64,000 nucleotides of DNA from Alphaproteobacteria bacterium (GTDB taxonomy: Bacteria; Pseudomonadota; Alphaproteobacteria; UBA8366; Aestuariispiraceae): assembly GCA_033344895.1 (NCBI GenBank), contig JAWPMN010000001.1:1922001-1986000 (forward strand). The letters run 5' to 3'. This document shows positions 37,740 to 45,611 of this stretch, piece after piece; positions within the stretch are counted from its first letter, which is position 1, and the number at the start of each line of letters is the position of its first letter. The position numbers and the translations under genes are program-made. The notes beneath the pieces were generated by a model. The model did no database searches and was not told the origin of the DNA. It saw only the letters and a list, made by a program, of their open reading frames with translations.

Positions 37740-38615
37740 ATGCTCGCTGATCTGTTCGCGGTCCTTGCCCCCGTCTTCGTGACGGCCGGCATCGGGTTTG
37801 CCTGGATCAAGGCCGGGCGAACACTGGATACCAATCAGTTCACGCCGATCATCGTCTTTGTCGGCAGCCCCTGCCTCGTCTTTTCGACGCTGATGGAATC
37901 CGGCGTCGATATCGCGTTGCTGGGCCAGATCGCCGGTATTGCGATTCTGGCTCACGCGGCCGCAATGGCGATGGGGTTTGTGGTGCTGAAGGCGGGACGT
38001 TACCCCGTTCGCGCCTTTCTGCCGTCGCTCATGCTGCCCAATACGGGCAATATGGGGTTGCCGCTCTGCCTGTTTGCCTTCGGCGATATCGGGCTGGCCT
38101 TGGGCATTGCCTATTTCACGATCTCGGCCCTGCTGCAGTTCACGGTGGGAATTTCGATCGCGGCGGGCGGCATGTCGGTCAAGCGGGCCTTGTCGTCGCC
38201 GCATATCTACGTCGTCTCCTTGGCGATCCTGCTGCTTTGGACGGATACCACCCTGCCGGAATGGGTATCGAACACGGTCCAGTTGATTGGGCAGTTCACC
38301 ATTCCCCTGATGCTGCTGTTCCTCGGCGTCTCGCTGGCCCGTCTTACGGTGCAGGGGGTCGGGCGGGCCGTCATCCTGTCCTGTGTCCGGATCGGCGGGG
38401 GCCTGTCGGTCGGGATCCTGCTGGTCTGGGCTTTCGGCCTCACCGGCCCGGCGGCGGGTGTGGTTCTGATCCAGTCGGCGATGCCGGTCGCGGTGTTCAA
38501 CTATCTCTTCGCACAGTATTACGACAACAGCCCTGCCGAAGTTGCCGGCCTGGTCGTCGTTTCCACCGCGATCAGTTTCGCGACGCTGCCCTTCCTGCTG
38601 GCCTTCGTGCTCTAG
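37740..38615 (+). CDS. AEC-family (auxin efflux carrier-like) permease
   Basis: A 291-residue inner-membrane protein with about ten TM helices. It has the AEC halves with LPSLMLPNTGNMGLPLCLF and VVLIQSAMPVAVFNYLFAQ. Bacterial members export or import dicarboxylates such as malate or malonate, but the substrate here is unknown. It is co-directional with the adenosine kinase-like gene and overlaps the convergent methyltransferase gene by four bases. Confidence 0.88.
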   Translation: MLADLFAVLAPVFVTAGIGFAWIKAGRTLDTNQFTPIIVFVGSPCLVFSTLMESGVDIALLGQIAGIAILAHAAAMAMGFVVLKAGRYPVRAFLPSLMLPNTGNMGLPLCLFAFGDIGLALGIAYFTISALLQFTVGISIAAGGMSVKRALSSPHIYVVSLAILLLWTDTTLPEWVSNTVQLIGQFTIPLMLLFLGVSLARLTVQGVGRAVILSCVRIGGGLSVGILLVWAFGLTGPAAGVVLIQSAMPVAVFNYLFAQYYDNSPAEVAGLVVVSTAISFATLPFLLAFVL

Positions 38616-39925
38616 GCGTCGCGGCTCAGCACCGCGACAGCTTCGACATGGCCGGACCAGGTGAACTGGTCGACCGGCACGGCGTTGGTCAGGGTATATC
38701 CGCCGTCGACCAGGCTGCGCAGGTCGCGGGCCAGCGTGGCGGGGTTGCAGGAAACGGCGACAATTGTCGCAACGTCGCTGGCGGCCAGCATTTCCGCCTG
38801 CGGCGCGGCCCCGGCGCGAGGCGGGTCGAAGACGACAGCCTGAAAGCGGTTCAGTTCGGCGGCGCTCAGGGGATTGCGCGCCAAATCACGGCATTCGGCC
38901 TGCAGGCGCAATCCGGCGGCGCCGCGCCGCAACGCCGCGACGGCGGGTTCCGACCCTTCGACGGCGACGACATTGGCACCGCGCCTGGACAGAGGGATCG
39001 AGAAACTGCCGCAGCCGGCATACAGATCGGCGACGCTGTCCGCCCCTTCCGGGACACCCGACAGCACCAGATCGGTCAGGATGTCCTGACCCTCGCGGCT
39101 GGGCTGCAGAAAACCGCCGATCGGCAGGTCCACCGGCACGCCCGCGAAGACGGTGCGCGGCGTCCTGCGTGCGGCCAGCGGCTCGGCAATGCCTTCGGTT
39201 TCCCAGCCGATCCGGGCGATGTCATGAAGCTCTGCGAATTCCACGAGCGTCTGGCGTTCGTCCAGGGACGGGTCGCCGCCGGCGGCGGGCACCAGCAGGA
39301 TTTCGATACCGGTGTCGCTGAGCGTGAGCTGAAGATCCGCGCCGCGGCCGAGGGAGCCGAGTCCGCCGACCAGATCCCGCAAGGCCGGCAGCAGGCCGGT
39401 CAGTTCCGGCCGCGCCACGGGACATTCCTGGACATCGATCACCTTGCTGCTGGCCCGTTCGTTGAAGCCCAGCACGGTCCGGCCGGAGAGCCGCAACGCC
39501 GTCAGCCGAAGGCGCCGACGGGCACCGGGCGGGACCGTCCGCGTCGGTTCGACGCAATCGACGGGCAGATTCTTGCGCGCCAGTGCCTCGACCAGCTGGT
39601 CCCGTTTCAGATCGGCAATCAGCGCATCCGACGCATGCTGTAATGTACAGCCGCCGCAATGGGCGGCGTGGCGGCAGACCGGCTCTACCCGGCCGGGCCC
39701 GGCCTGCAGCAGCGCCTTCAGGGTGGCGGCGCGGCCGTCCCCTCTCGACGGGCCGGGGATGGCTTCCACCCGATCGCCGGGAACGGTTCCCGGGACATAG
39801 ATCGGCCCGTCCAGTCCGGCCGCGATACCGTCGCCGCGGGCGCCGATCCGGTCGATGGTCAGTTCAATCGGGTCGGCCGGGCGAGGCGGGGCGGACCGGG
39901 ATTTGCGGCGGTGTCGGTGGCGCAA
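38612..39925 (-). CDS. Class I SAM-dependent RNA methyltransferase (RumA/RlmD-like, uracil-5)
   Basis: A 437-residue TRAM-domain methyltransferase. The TRAM domain (IELTIDRIGARGDGIAAGLD) is followed by an iron-sulfur cysteine set CRHAAHCGGCTLQHA, then the SAM domain with DLYAGCGSFSIPLSRRGANV, VFDPPRAGA and the catalytic nucleophile region VAVSCNPATLARDL. It probably converts a uridine of 23S rRNA to 5-methyluridine; a tRNA target cannot be excluded. It is convergent with the AEC gene. Confidence 0.9.
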   Translation of the reverse strand: MRHRHRRKSRSAPPRPADPIELTIDRIGARGDGIAAGLDGPIYVPGTVPGDRVEAIPGPSRGDGRAATLKALLQAGPGRVEPVCRHAAHCGGCTLQHASDALIADLKRDQLVEALARKNLPVDCVEPTRTVPPGARRRLRLTALRLSGRTVLGFNERASSKVIDVQECPVARPELTGLLPALRDLVGGLGSLGRGADLQLTLSDTGIEILLVPAAGGDPSLDERQTLVEFAELHDIARIGWETEGIAEPLAARRTPRTVFAGVPVDLPIGGFLQPSREGQDILTDLVLSGVPEGADSVADLYAGCGSFSIPLSRRGANVVAVEGSEPAVAALRRGAAGLRLQAECRDLARNPLSAAELNRFQAVVFDPPRAGAAPQAEMLAASDVATIVAVSCNPATLARDLRSLVDGGYTLTNAVPVDQFTWSGHVEAVAVLSRDA

Positions 39926-39985
39926 GGTGAACTCCTGCCCTCGGCAAGGGCGACTTTTCTTGTGTTCTCAGAGATTCGGCGACCA

Positions 39986-39999
39986 TAGTTGGCCAACTA
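39986..39999. promoter_or_regulatory. 14-bp perfect palindrome upstream of motAB
   Basis: TAGTTGGCCAACTA lies in the 176-base region between the divergent methyltransferase and motA-like genes, 103 bases before the motA start. It is a possible operator. A palindrome of this length is expected a few times by chance in a window of this size. Confidence 0.3.
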
Positions 40000-40101
40000 G
40001 TTGCGGTCGACATCGAACGAATCGCGCATACTGTCGCACATTTGCTTGGGCGTGGCAGCCCGGATATCAGGCTGAGTTCACGGGGGAGTCAGTCACAGCC
40101 T

Positions 40102-40890
40102 ATGTCTATCAATACCTTATTCGCTTTTATCCTGGCCTTCGGCCTGTTCGTATTTGCGGTGGTATCCTCCACCGACAATTACTTCATCTTTGTCGACGTG
40201 TTCAGCGCGGTCATGGTCATTGGTGGAACGCTGGCCGCGACCTTTCTGGGCCAGGAATACCGCTATGTCATGCTGTCCCTGCGGGCGATCTTCAGCATGT
40301 TCGCGGTGCATCGTGCCGGACGAAACATCCTCAATCAGGAAGTCGGCCGCATCATTCAGTGGGGCTATCTGGCGCAGCAGAAGGGTCTGATCGGCCTGGA
40401 ACAGGAAATGGGCAAGATCGAGGCTGACGATTTCCTCAGTTTCGGCGTCGAGAACCTGCTGAGCGGCTATACCGGCGAGGAACTGCGCGAATCCATGGAG
40501 ATCGCAGCGGAGAAGACCTTCGAGCGCAACATGGTGCCGGCCAATATCCTGAAAGCCATGGGCGCGACGGCGCCCGCCTTCGGCATGATCGGAACCCTGG
40601 TCGGTCTGATCATCATGCTGTCCAATCTCAGTGAAGATCCCAAGTCGCTGGGGACCGGCCTGGCCGTGGCGCTGAACACTACGCTCTACGGCGTGCTGTT
40701 CGCCCGGTTGATCCTGATTCCGGCCTCTACGAAGCTTACGCAGCGGCAGCAGATACAGCGCTTTCGTCACGAATTGATCACGGAAGGGCTGGTCATGCTC
40801 GCGGAACGCCGCTCACCTCGGTATATTGCGGATCGAATGAACAGTTTCCTGGACCCCAATATCCGCTTCGACATCGACAAGCAGTCCTAG
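40102..40890 (+). CDS. motA: MotA-type stator protein (proton/ion channel subunit)
   Basis: A 262-residue MotA/PomA-family membrane protein with four TM helices: one at the start (TLFAFILAFGLFVFAVV), a second with VDVFSAVMVIGGTLAATF, and a pair around MGATAPAFGMIGTLVGLIIM and LAVALNTTLYGVLFARL. Between them is a large cytoplasmic domain that would touch the rotor. It pairs with the MotB-like gene 26 bases downstream. No other flagellar gene is nearby, so it may be a second stator or drive another machine. GGGGAGT lies 13 bases upstream of the ATG, which fixes the start. Confidence 0.88.
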   Translation: MSINTLFAFILAFGLFVFAVVSSTDNYFIFVDVFSAVMVIGGTLAATFLGQEYRYVMLSLRAIFSMFAVHRAGRNILNQEVGRIIQWGYLAQQKGLIGLEQEMGKIEADDFLSFGVENLLSGYTGEELRESMEIAAEKTFERNMVPANILKAMGATAPAFGMIGTLVGLIIMLSNLSEDPKSLGTGLAVALNTTLYGVLFARLILIPASTKLTQRQQIQRFRHELITEGLVMLAERRSPRYIADRMNSFLDPNIRFDIDKQS

Positions 40891-40916
40891 GTTGCGGCGG
40901 TACGGGGAGCGAGACG

Positions 40917-41597
40917 ATGGCGAGACGACGCAGATCCAGCCCCGCGGCTTCCGATGATGAAGGCGAAGACTGGATGGTGACCTACGCGGACGCCATCACC
41001 CTGCTGATGGCGTTCTTTGTCATGCTTGTCTCTTTCTCGAAAATCGAACTGCCGGTTTTCGAACAGGTTCAGGCCGGGATTGCCGAAAAGATCGGCGGGA
41101 CGACGGACAAGGACACGCCGATCTTCTCGCTGGAAGCCAAGATGAACTCCGTCATGTCCGAGGCCAGTACGTTCCCGCCGGACGCGGTGAATGTCGGCTT
41201 TGACGACGAGGGGTTGGTCATCGACTTCGCGGCCGGTTACTTCTTCGAACCCGGAACGACGGTTCTGACGCCGGGGGCGGTCGACGTTCTGGATGCCGTT
41301 CGGCGCGAACTGGAAGAGCCGCCCTATGACGTGTTCTTCGTCGATGTCGAAGGTCACACGTCGGACCTGCCGCCCGCCAACGGCAGTTTTCCGAGCAATT
41401 GGGAACTGTCCGCCGCCCAGGCGGCGCGGGTCGTCCGTGCCTTTATAGAGCTGGGGATGCAGCCGAAATGGCTCAACGCATCCGGATATGCGGATACCGA
41501 ACCGAAAGTGCCGAACCGGGACGTGGCGCAGCAGCCGATCCCGGCCAACCAGAAAAAGAATGAACGCATTACCCTGCGTCTCTATCCAAAGTTCTGA
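40917..41597 (+). CDS. motB: MotB-type stator protein with OmpA domain
   Basis: A 226-residue protein with a short basic N-terminus, one TM helix (YADAITLLMAFFVMLVSFSK, with the ion-conducting Asp25) and a periplasmic OmpA-like peptidoglycan-binding domain (VDVEGHTSDL, SNWELSAAQAARVVRAF). MotA and MotB together form an ion-driven stator. It is shorter than E. coli MotB (about 308 residues), and its PEM linker is compact. The OmpA half retains LNASGYADTEP and NERITLRL. Confidence 0.88.
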   Translation: MARRRRSSPAASDDEGEDWMVTYADAITLLMAFFVMLVSFSKIELPVFEQVQAGIAEKIGGTTDKDTPIFSLEAKMNSVMSEASTFPPDAVNVGFDDEGLVIDFAAGYFFEPGTTVLTPGAVDVLDAVRRELEEPPYDVFFVDVEGHTSDLPPANGSFPSNWELSAAQAARVVRAFIELGMQPKWLNASGYADTEPKVPNRDVAQQPIPANQKKNERITLRLYPKF

Positions 41598-41723
41598 ACT
41601 GACAGGAAGAATTTTGGTTAAAAAAATAGACAAATTTGGCTCAAATCGCTCTTATGCGATGAAGCGAATGAGGCTGGGGCGGCGGTGCGTGATTGAAGCC
41701 GGGGGCGGAAGAAAGGTTTAGGA

Positions 41724-42551
41724 ATGGCGTTCAAGGTTAAGTTCTGGGGCGTTCGTGGATCCATAGCATGTCCGTCGCCGCGCCATATCGGTTTCGGCGG
41801 CAATACAAGCTGCATCGAAGTCGCGGCCGGCGGGGAACGGATCATCTTCGATGCCGGCACCGGCATCCGCTCGCTCGGCCAGTGGATGCTGAAAAAGGAC
41901 GTGAAACACGCCCATCTGATGCTGTCCCACACCCATTGGGATCATATCAATGGCTTCCCCTTCTTCACCCCGGCCTTCCTGCCGGACCGGTCTTTCGAGA
42001 TCATGGCCGGCCATGTCGAGGCCGATCAGGGTGGCATCCGCAAGGTGTTGTCCGGCCAGATGGCGCAGCCCTTCTTCCCGGTGCCGCTCGAAGCGATGCG
42101 CGGATCCCTGACTTTCTCGGATTTCAGCGCCGGTGATACCTTCAACCTGTCGGAAAATGTCCGCGTGCGAACGGCGCCGCTGAACCATCCGAACGGCGCG
42201 ACCGGCTATCGCATCGAACATCGCGGAAAATCGGTGTGCTATGTCACCGATACCGAACATGTCCCCGGCGAACCCGATCAGAACATTCTGGGCCTGATCG
42301 AGGGGGCGGATCTGGTGATCTATGACAGCACCTATACCGAGGAGGAGTTCCCGGAAAAGGTGGGCTGGGGGCATTCGACCTGGGAGGAAGGCATCCGTCT
42401 GTGCCGCGCGGCCAATGTCCGGATGCTGGCGATCTTCCATCACGATCCGACCCATGACGACGCCTTCATGGAGGCGCTGGAGCTTCAGGCACGCGAAGTC
42501 TGGTCCGGCGCCATCGTGGCGCGTGAGAACATGCGAATCAATCTGCTGTAG
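41724..42551 (+). CDS. MBL-fold metallo-hydrolase
   Basis: A 275-residue metallo-beta-lactamase-fold protein. The metal motif is LSHTHWDHINGFPFF (HxHxDH), followed by LNHPNGATGYRI and CYVTDTEH (bridging Asp) and the final metal histidine in FHHDPTHDD. It begins VKFWGVRGSIACPSPRHIGF, the start seen in MBL proteins often found with signalling genes (PhnP/cAMP phosphodiesterase-like group). It may act as a cyclic-nucleotide or phosphodiester hydrolase, notable because a cyclase lies 3 kb downstream; that is inference. It is an isolated unit between motB and the TPR gene. Confidence 0.85.
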   Translation: MAFKVKFWGVRGSIACPSPRHIGFGGNTSCIEVAAGGERIIFDAGTGIRSLGQWMLKKDVKHAHLMLSHTHWDHINGFPFFTPAFLPDRSFEIMAGHVEADQGGIRKVLSGQMAQPFFPVPLEAMRGSLTFSDFSAGDTFNLSENVRVRTAPLNHPNGATGYRIEHRGKSVCYVTDTEHVPGEPDQNILGLIEGADLVIYDSTYTEEEFPEKVGWGHSTWEEGIRLCRAANVRMLAIFHHDPTHDDAFMEALELQAREVWSGAIVARENMRINLL

Positions 42552-42744
42552 CCCCCCTGGTTCGGCGGGTATTTCCCTACCGCGACGCCCCTCATTCGGG
42601 AGTTTGGGGCAATTTTGCAACAAAAGGGCTCCCGGTCGCGGAATCCCGGCATTTATGCTTTGTCTGAAGCGCGACGCTTGATAGTTTTGCTATAGTTGCA
42701 GATCGGCGTATGTGTCGTCGGTGGGGAGTTACGGGGGAAGCTTT

Positions 42745-44268
42745 ATGGGCACTCGGTTTGTTCAAAAGGCGGTTGTCGGCGCGACGGGCGCCGCGCTGAG
42801 TGCATTCCTTCTGCTCCAGGGAGCCGGCGCACAGCAGGTGTCTCCCGAACAGGAAGTCGAGAAGGCCGAGACGCGTCAGGCGGATTTCGAATCCTCAATC
42901 CGCGCCGCGAGCGAGGCGAGCCGCGCCCTGGCGACCGAGGAATGCCCGCCGGTGTCCTTCGCCGATATCCTGTCTGACCCGGACAACATATCGCTGAACG
43001 TCTGCTATGCCCGATCCCAGATCGATCGCGGGGATGTGCGCGGCGCAGCCGCCACGCTGGAACGTATTCTGCTGATCGCCCCGGACGCGCTGGATGTTCG
43101 GTACTATTATGCCCTGGCGCTGTATCGACTGGACAGCATCGACGAGGCGGAACGCGAATTCCGCGCGGTTGAGCGCGCCGAAGGCATCCCGACGGAAGTC
43201 CGGGCGCAGGTTCAGGATTACCTCGCGGAGATCGAGCGGCGTCGGCAGCGCACCAAGCATTCCGTGACGGTTGGTCTGGGGACCTATTACGATACCAACC
43301 GGAACTCGGCGCCACACTCCGGCGAACTGGAAGCGGCCGGCGTCCGCGCATCGATCAACAATACCGAGGATCGCCAGAAAGGCATGCTCGGGATCCTGAC
43401 GATCATGAATTACGATTTCACGCATGATCCCGGGTTCCAGAACCAGCATGAAATCTTCGGCGGCGTCGATCTCTACGCCGACACCCTGACGGAACAGAGC
43501 CGCCTGGACGTTCACGCGGCGACCTTCGATCTGGGTATGCGCCTGCGGTTCCCGACCTTGACCTTCTCGCCCCGTGTATTCGTGCGCACCATGCGGCTGG
43601 ACTGGGCGAAATTCTATCAGTCGGAGGGCCTCGAACTTCGGGTCGATCACAAGCACCGGCTTGTCGGCCTCGAGGAACTGCCGCGGCTGGACACTTTTGC
43701 GTCCTTCACCATCCAGGATGAGGATTACCACAATACCCCGAATTTCGGCACACTGACCCTTCGGTCCGGAAACAAGTACACGACCATGGCCGGGGCGGGG
43801 ATGCGGGTTGATCCCGACCACTATCTGCGCCTGACCGGAACGGCCGAGTTCAAGTCCGCCGCGCCGGACCAGACGAATGGCGGTGCGCGCATTTACTCCT
43901 ATAAGGACTATCGCGCCGAGGCGAGCCACACCTGGCTCTTGGGCGGCGAGCATTATCTGCTCAGCAGCCTGATGATGGGGGTGCGCCAATACAAGGCGTC
44001 TGATGTGCTGGTCGTCGGCGGCGGCGGTGAAAGGCGCATCGAACGTCCGTTCCGTGCCCGCATGACCTACGGCATGCCGCTGGTCGATCTGATTGGCGAT
44101 GACTATCTGCAGCGGTCGGTGAACATCAACGATTCGATCCAGGACTTCCTGAACGGCACGAATATCGCGTTCTCGGGTGAGTACAAATTCGTGCGTTCGA
44201 ACATCACGAACTTTCAGTATGACAGCAGGCGCGTCTCGGTCTTGCTGACCCGAAAGCTGGATTTCTGA
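42745..44268 (+). CDS. TPR plus outer-membrane beta-barrel protein (Slam/DUF560-like)
   Basis: A 507-residue exported protein. A signal peptide ends near QGAGAQQ, followed by a tetratricopeptide region (about 65-165: NVCYARSQIDRGDVRGAAAT, YYYALALYRLDSIDEAEREF) and a C-terminal beta-barrel with SVTVGLGTYYDTNRNSAP, the start motif of surface lipoprotein assembly modifier-like barrels. The last residue is Phe (LTRKLDF), typical of outer-membrane barrels. It is the first gene of a likely operon with the FecR gene and cyclase. ATG 42745 follows GGGGGAAG. It may export or display a surface protein. Confidence 0.78.
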   Translation: MGTRFVQKAVVGATGAALSAFLLLQGAGAQQVSPEQEVEKAETRQADFESSIRAASEASRALATEECPPVSFADILSDPDNISLNVCYARSQIDRGDVRGAAATLERILLIAPDALDVRYYYALALYRLDSIDEAEREFRAVERAEGIPTEVRAQVQDYLAEIERRRQRTKHSVTVGLGTYYDTNRNSAPHSGELEAAGVRASINNTEDRQKGMLGILTIMNYDFTHDPGFQNQHEIFGGVDLYADTLTEQSRLDVHAATFDLGMRLRFPTLTFSPRVFVRTMRLDWAKFYQSEGLELRVDHKHRLVGLEELPRLDTFASFTIQDEDYHNTPNFGTLTLRSGNKYTTMAGAGMRVDPDHYLRLTGTAEFKSAAPDQTNGGARIYSYKDYRAEASHTWLLGGEHYLLSSLMMGVRQYKASDVLVVGGGGERRIERPFRARMTYGMPLVDLIGDDYLQRSVNINDSIQDFLNGTNIAFSGEYKFVRSNITNFQYDSRRVSVLLTRKLDF

Positions 44269-44302
44269 ATTTGGCCGAACGGGCCATCGGCGGGAGGACA
44301 TC

Positions 44303-45559
44303 ATGAACCGCATTGCCAAGTCCCTGATCACCGCGTTGCTCGGTTCGACCCTTTGTTCCGGACTTGCCGCGGCGCAGGACGCTGCTCAGGCTGGGGTCTC
44401 GGCTGCGGTGCGCGGCCAGGTCGAACTGGCGCGGTCGAACGCGGTCGGGCGGCAAATCGTCAGCGCCGAGCCGATCTTTCTCCAGGATCAGATTTCGTCC
44501 GGGGTTGATTCCGGCATGCAGATCCTGCTGCTGGATGAAACGGTATTCACGATCGGCCCGGAAAGCGAGATGACCATCGACGAGTTCGTCTATGATCCGG
44601 CAACCGGCGAGGGGTCGTTGGCCGCGTCGATGGGCAAGGGCGTCATGCGGTTCGTCACGGGCAACATCTCCGACGGCACGCCGGAGAACATGACCATCAA
44701 ACTGCCCGTCGGCACGATCGGGATTCGTGGCACGATCGGCGTCGCGGCGGTGTTGAGCCCGGATCAGGCACAACAACAGTTTCCCGGGCAGGCCCCGCAA
44801 TTGAACGCCGGTCCGGGGCAGCCCGTGATCTTTGCTGCGCTTGCCGGTCCGGGGCCGCTGACCCAGACCAATTCGAATACAGGCTCGTTCAATTTCAGCT
44901 CTCCGGACGGCAGTGTCGATCTGAACCGCCCGGGCGGTGCCGTCCTGGCGACTCCCGGACAGCCGCCGGTCTTCTTCATCGCGCCTCCTGGGGCCATCCA
45001 GCAGGTCTCCGCATCCCTTGGCGGGCGCGGACAGCAACAGCAAGGATCACAGCAACAGGGGTCACAGCAACAGGGCGGCGACAGTCAGTCCACTCAGTTG
45101 AGCAATGCCAACGAGAATTCTGGCGCCGGGAAAGACGTTGTGCTGGTTCAATTGGAGAGCAATGCCCCGTCGACGCCGCTGCCGGCCCCGGAAAGCCCGT
45201 CATCCGAATCGACAACGTTCAGCGATCTCGCCGGGATATTCGGCAGCAGCGGATCGGCATCCGCCAGCGTACCGTTGAGCGGGATGGCCTCGGCGCCCAA
45301 TGCGACGGCGTCCGTTTCGATCAGTTTCAGTGCCCGGCATATGAGTTTGAGCGGCAGCAACATGCCCGGTGGTTCCTTCAGCACGATCAGCGGACAGGAA
45401 GCCCAGTTGAACGATTCTTCGACAGGCGCGTCGTTCTCTGACAGCCAACTGAACTGTACCAATTGCAGCGGGACTGTCGCGTTCACCGGCGGTACGGGTA
45501 TCAATGTCTCCGTGACAGAAGGCGGTCAAACCGGGTCGGGGAGCGGCAATCTGAACTGA
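44303..45559 (+). CDS. Secreted FecR-domain protein
   Basis: A 418-residue exported protein with a signal peptide cleaved near GLAAAQ. The FecR domain occupies about residues 30-145 (VRGQVELARSN, ETVFTIGPESEMTIDEF, LPVGTIGIRGT). After a Pro/Asn linker is a short Q-rich repeat (GSQQQ, residues 245-258) and a Ser/Thr-rich C-terminal tail with CTNCSGTVAFTGGTG. FecR domains here are not next to a FecI sigma gene; instead a CHASE2-cyclase follows 52 bases on. FecR plus CHASE2-cyclase pairs occur in other Alphaproteobacteria, so it probably acts in periplasmic or surface sensing. Ligand unknown. Confidence 0.85.
   Translation: MNRIAKSLITALLGSTLCSGLAAAQDAAQAGVSAAVRGQVELARSNAVGRQIVSAEPIFLQDQISSGVDSGMQILLLDETVFTIGPESEMTIDEFVYDPATGEGSLAASMGKGVMRFVTGNISDGTPENMTIKLPVGTIGIRGTIGVAAVLSPDQAQQQFPGQAPQLNAGPGQPVIFAALAGPGPLTQTNSNTGSFNFSSPDGSVDLNRPGGAVLATPGQPPVFFIAPPGAIQQVSASLGGRGQQQQGSQQQGSQQQGGDSQSTQLSNANENSGAGKDVVLVQLESNAPSTPLPAPESPSSESTTFSDLAGIFGSSGSASASVPLSGMASAPNATASVSISFSARHMSLSGSNMPGGSFSTISGQEAQLNDSSTGASFSDSQLNCTNCSGTVAFTGGTGINVSVTEGGQTGSGSGNLN
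45031..45073 (+). repeat. 15-base in-frame tandem repeat in the FecR gene
   Basis: Two 15-base units (45044-45058 and 45059-45073) differ at one base and are preceded by a partial unit with ACAGCAACAG at 45031. They encode the SQQQG pattern. Copy number could vary between strains and alter the linker length. Confidence 0.7.
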
Positions 45560-45611
45560 GCCATCGGATGTAGCGGGCTTCGATCCGGATTGGTCGTAAC
45601 CCGGCGCTGCC

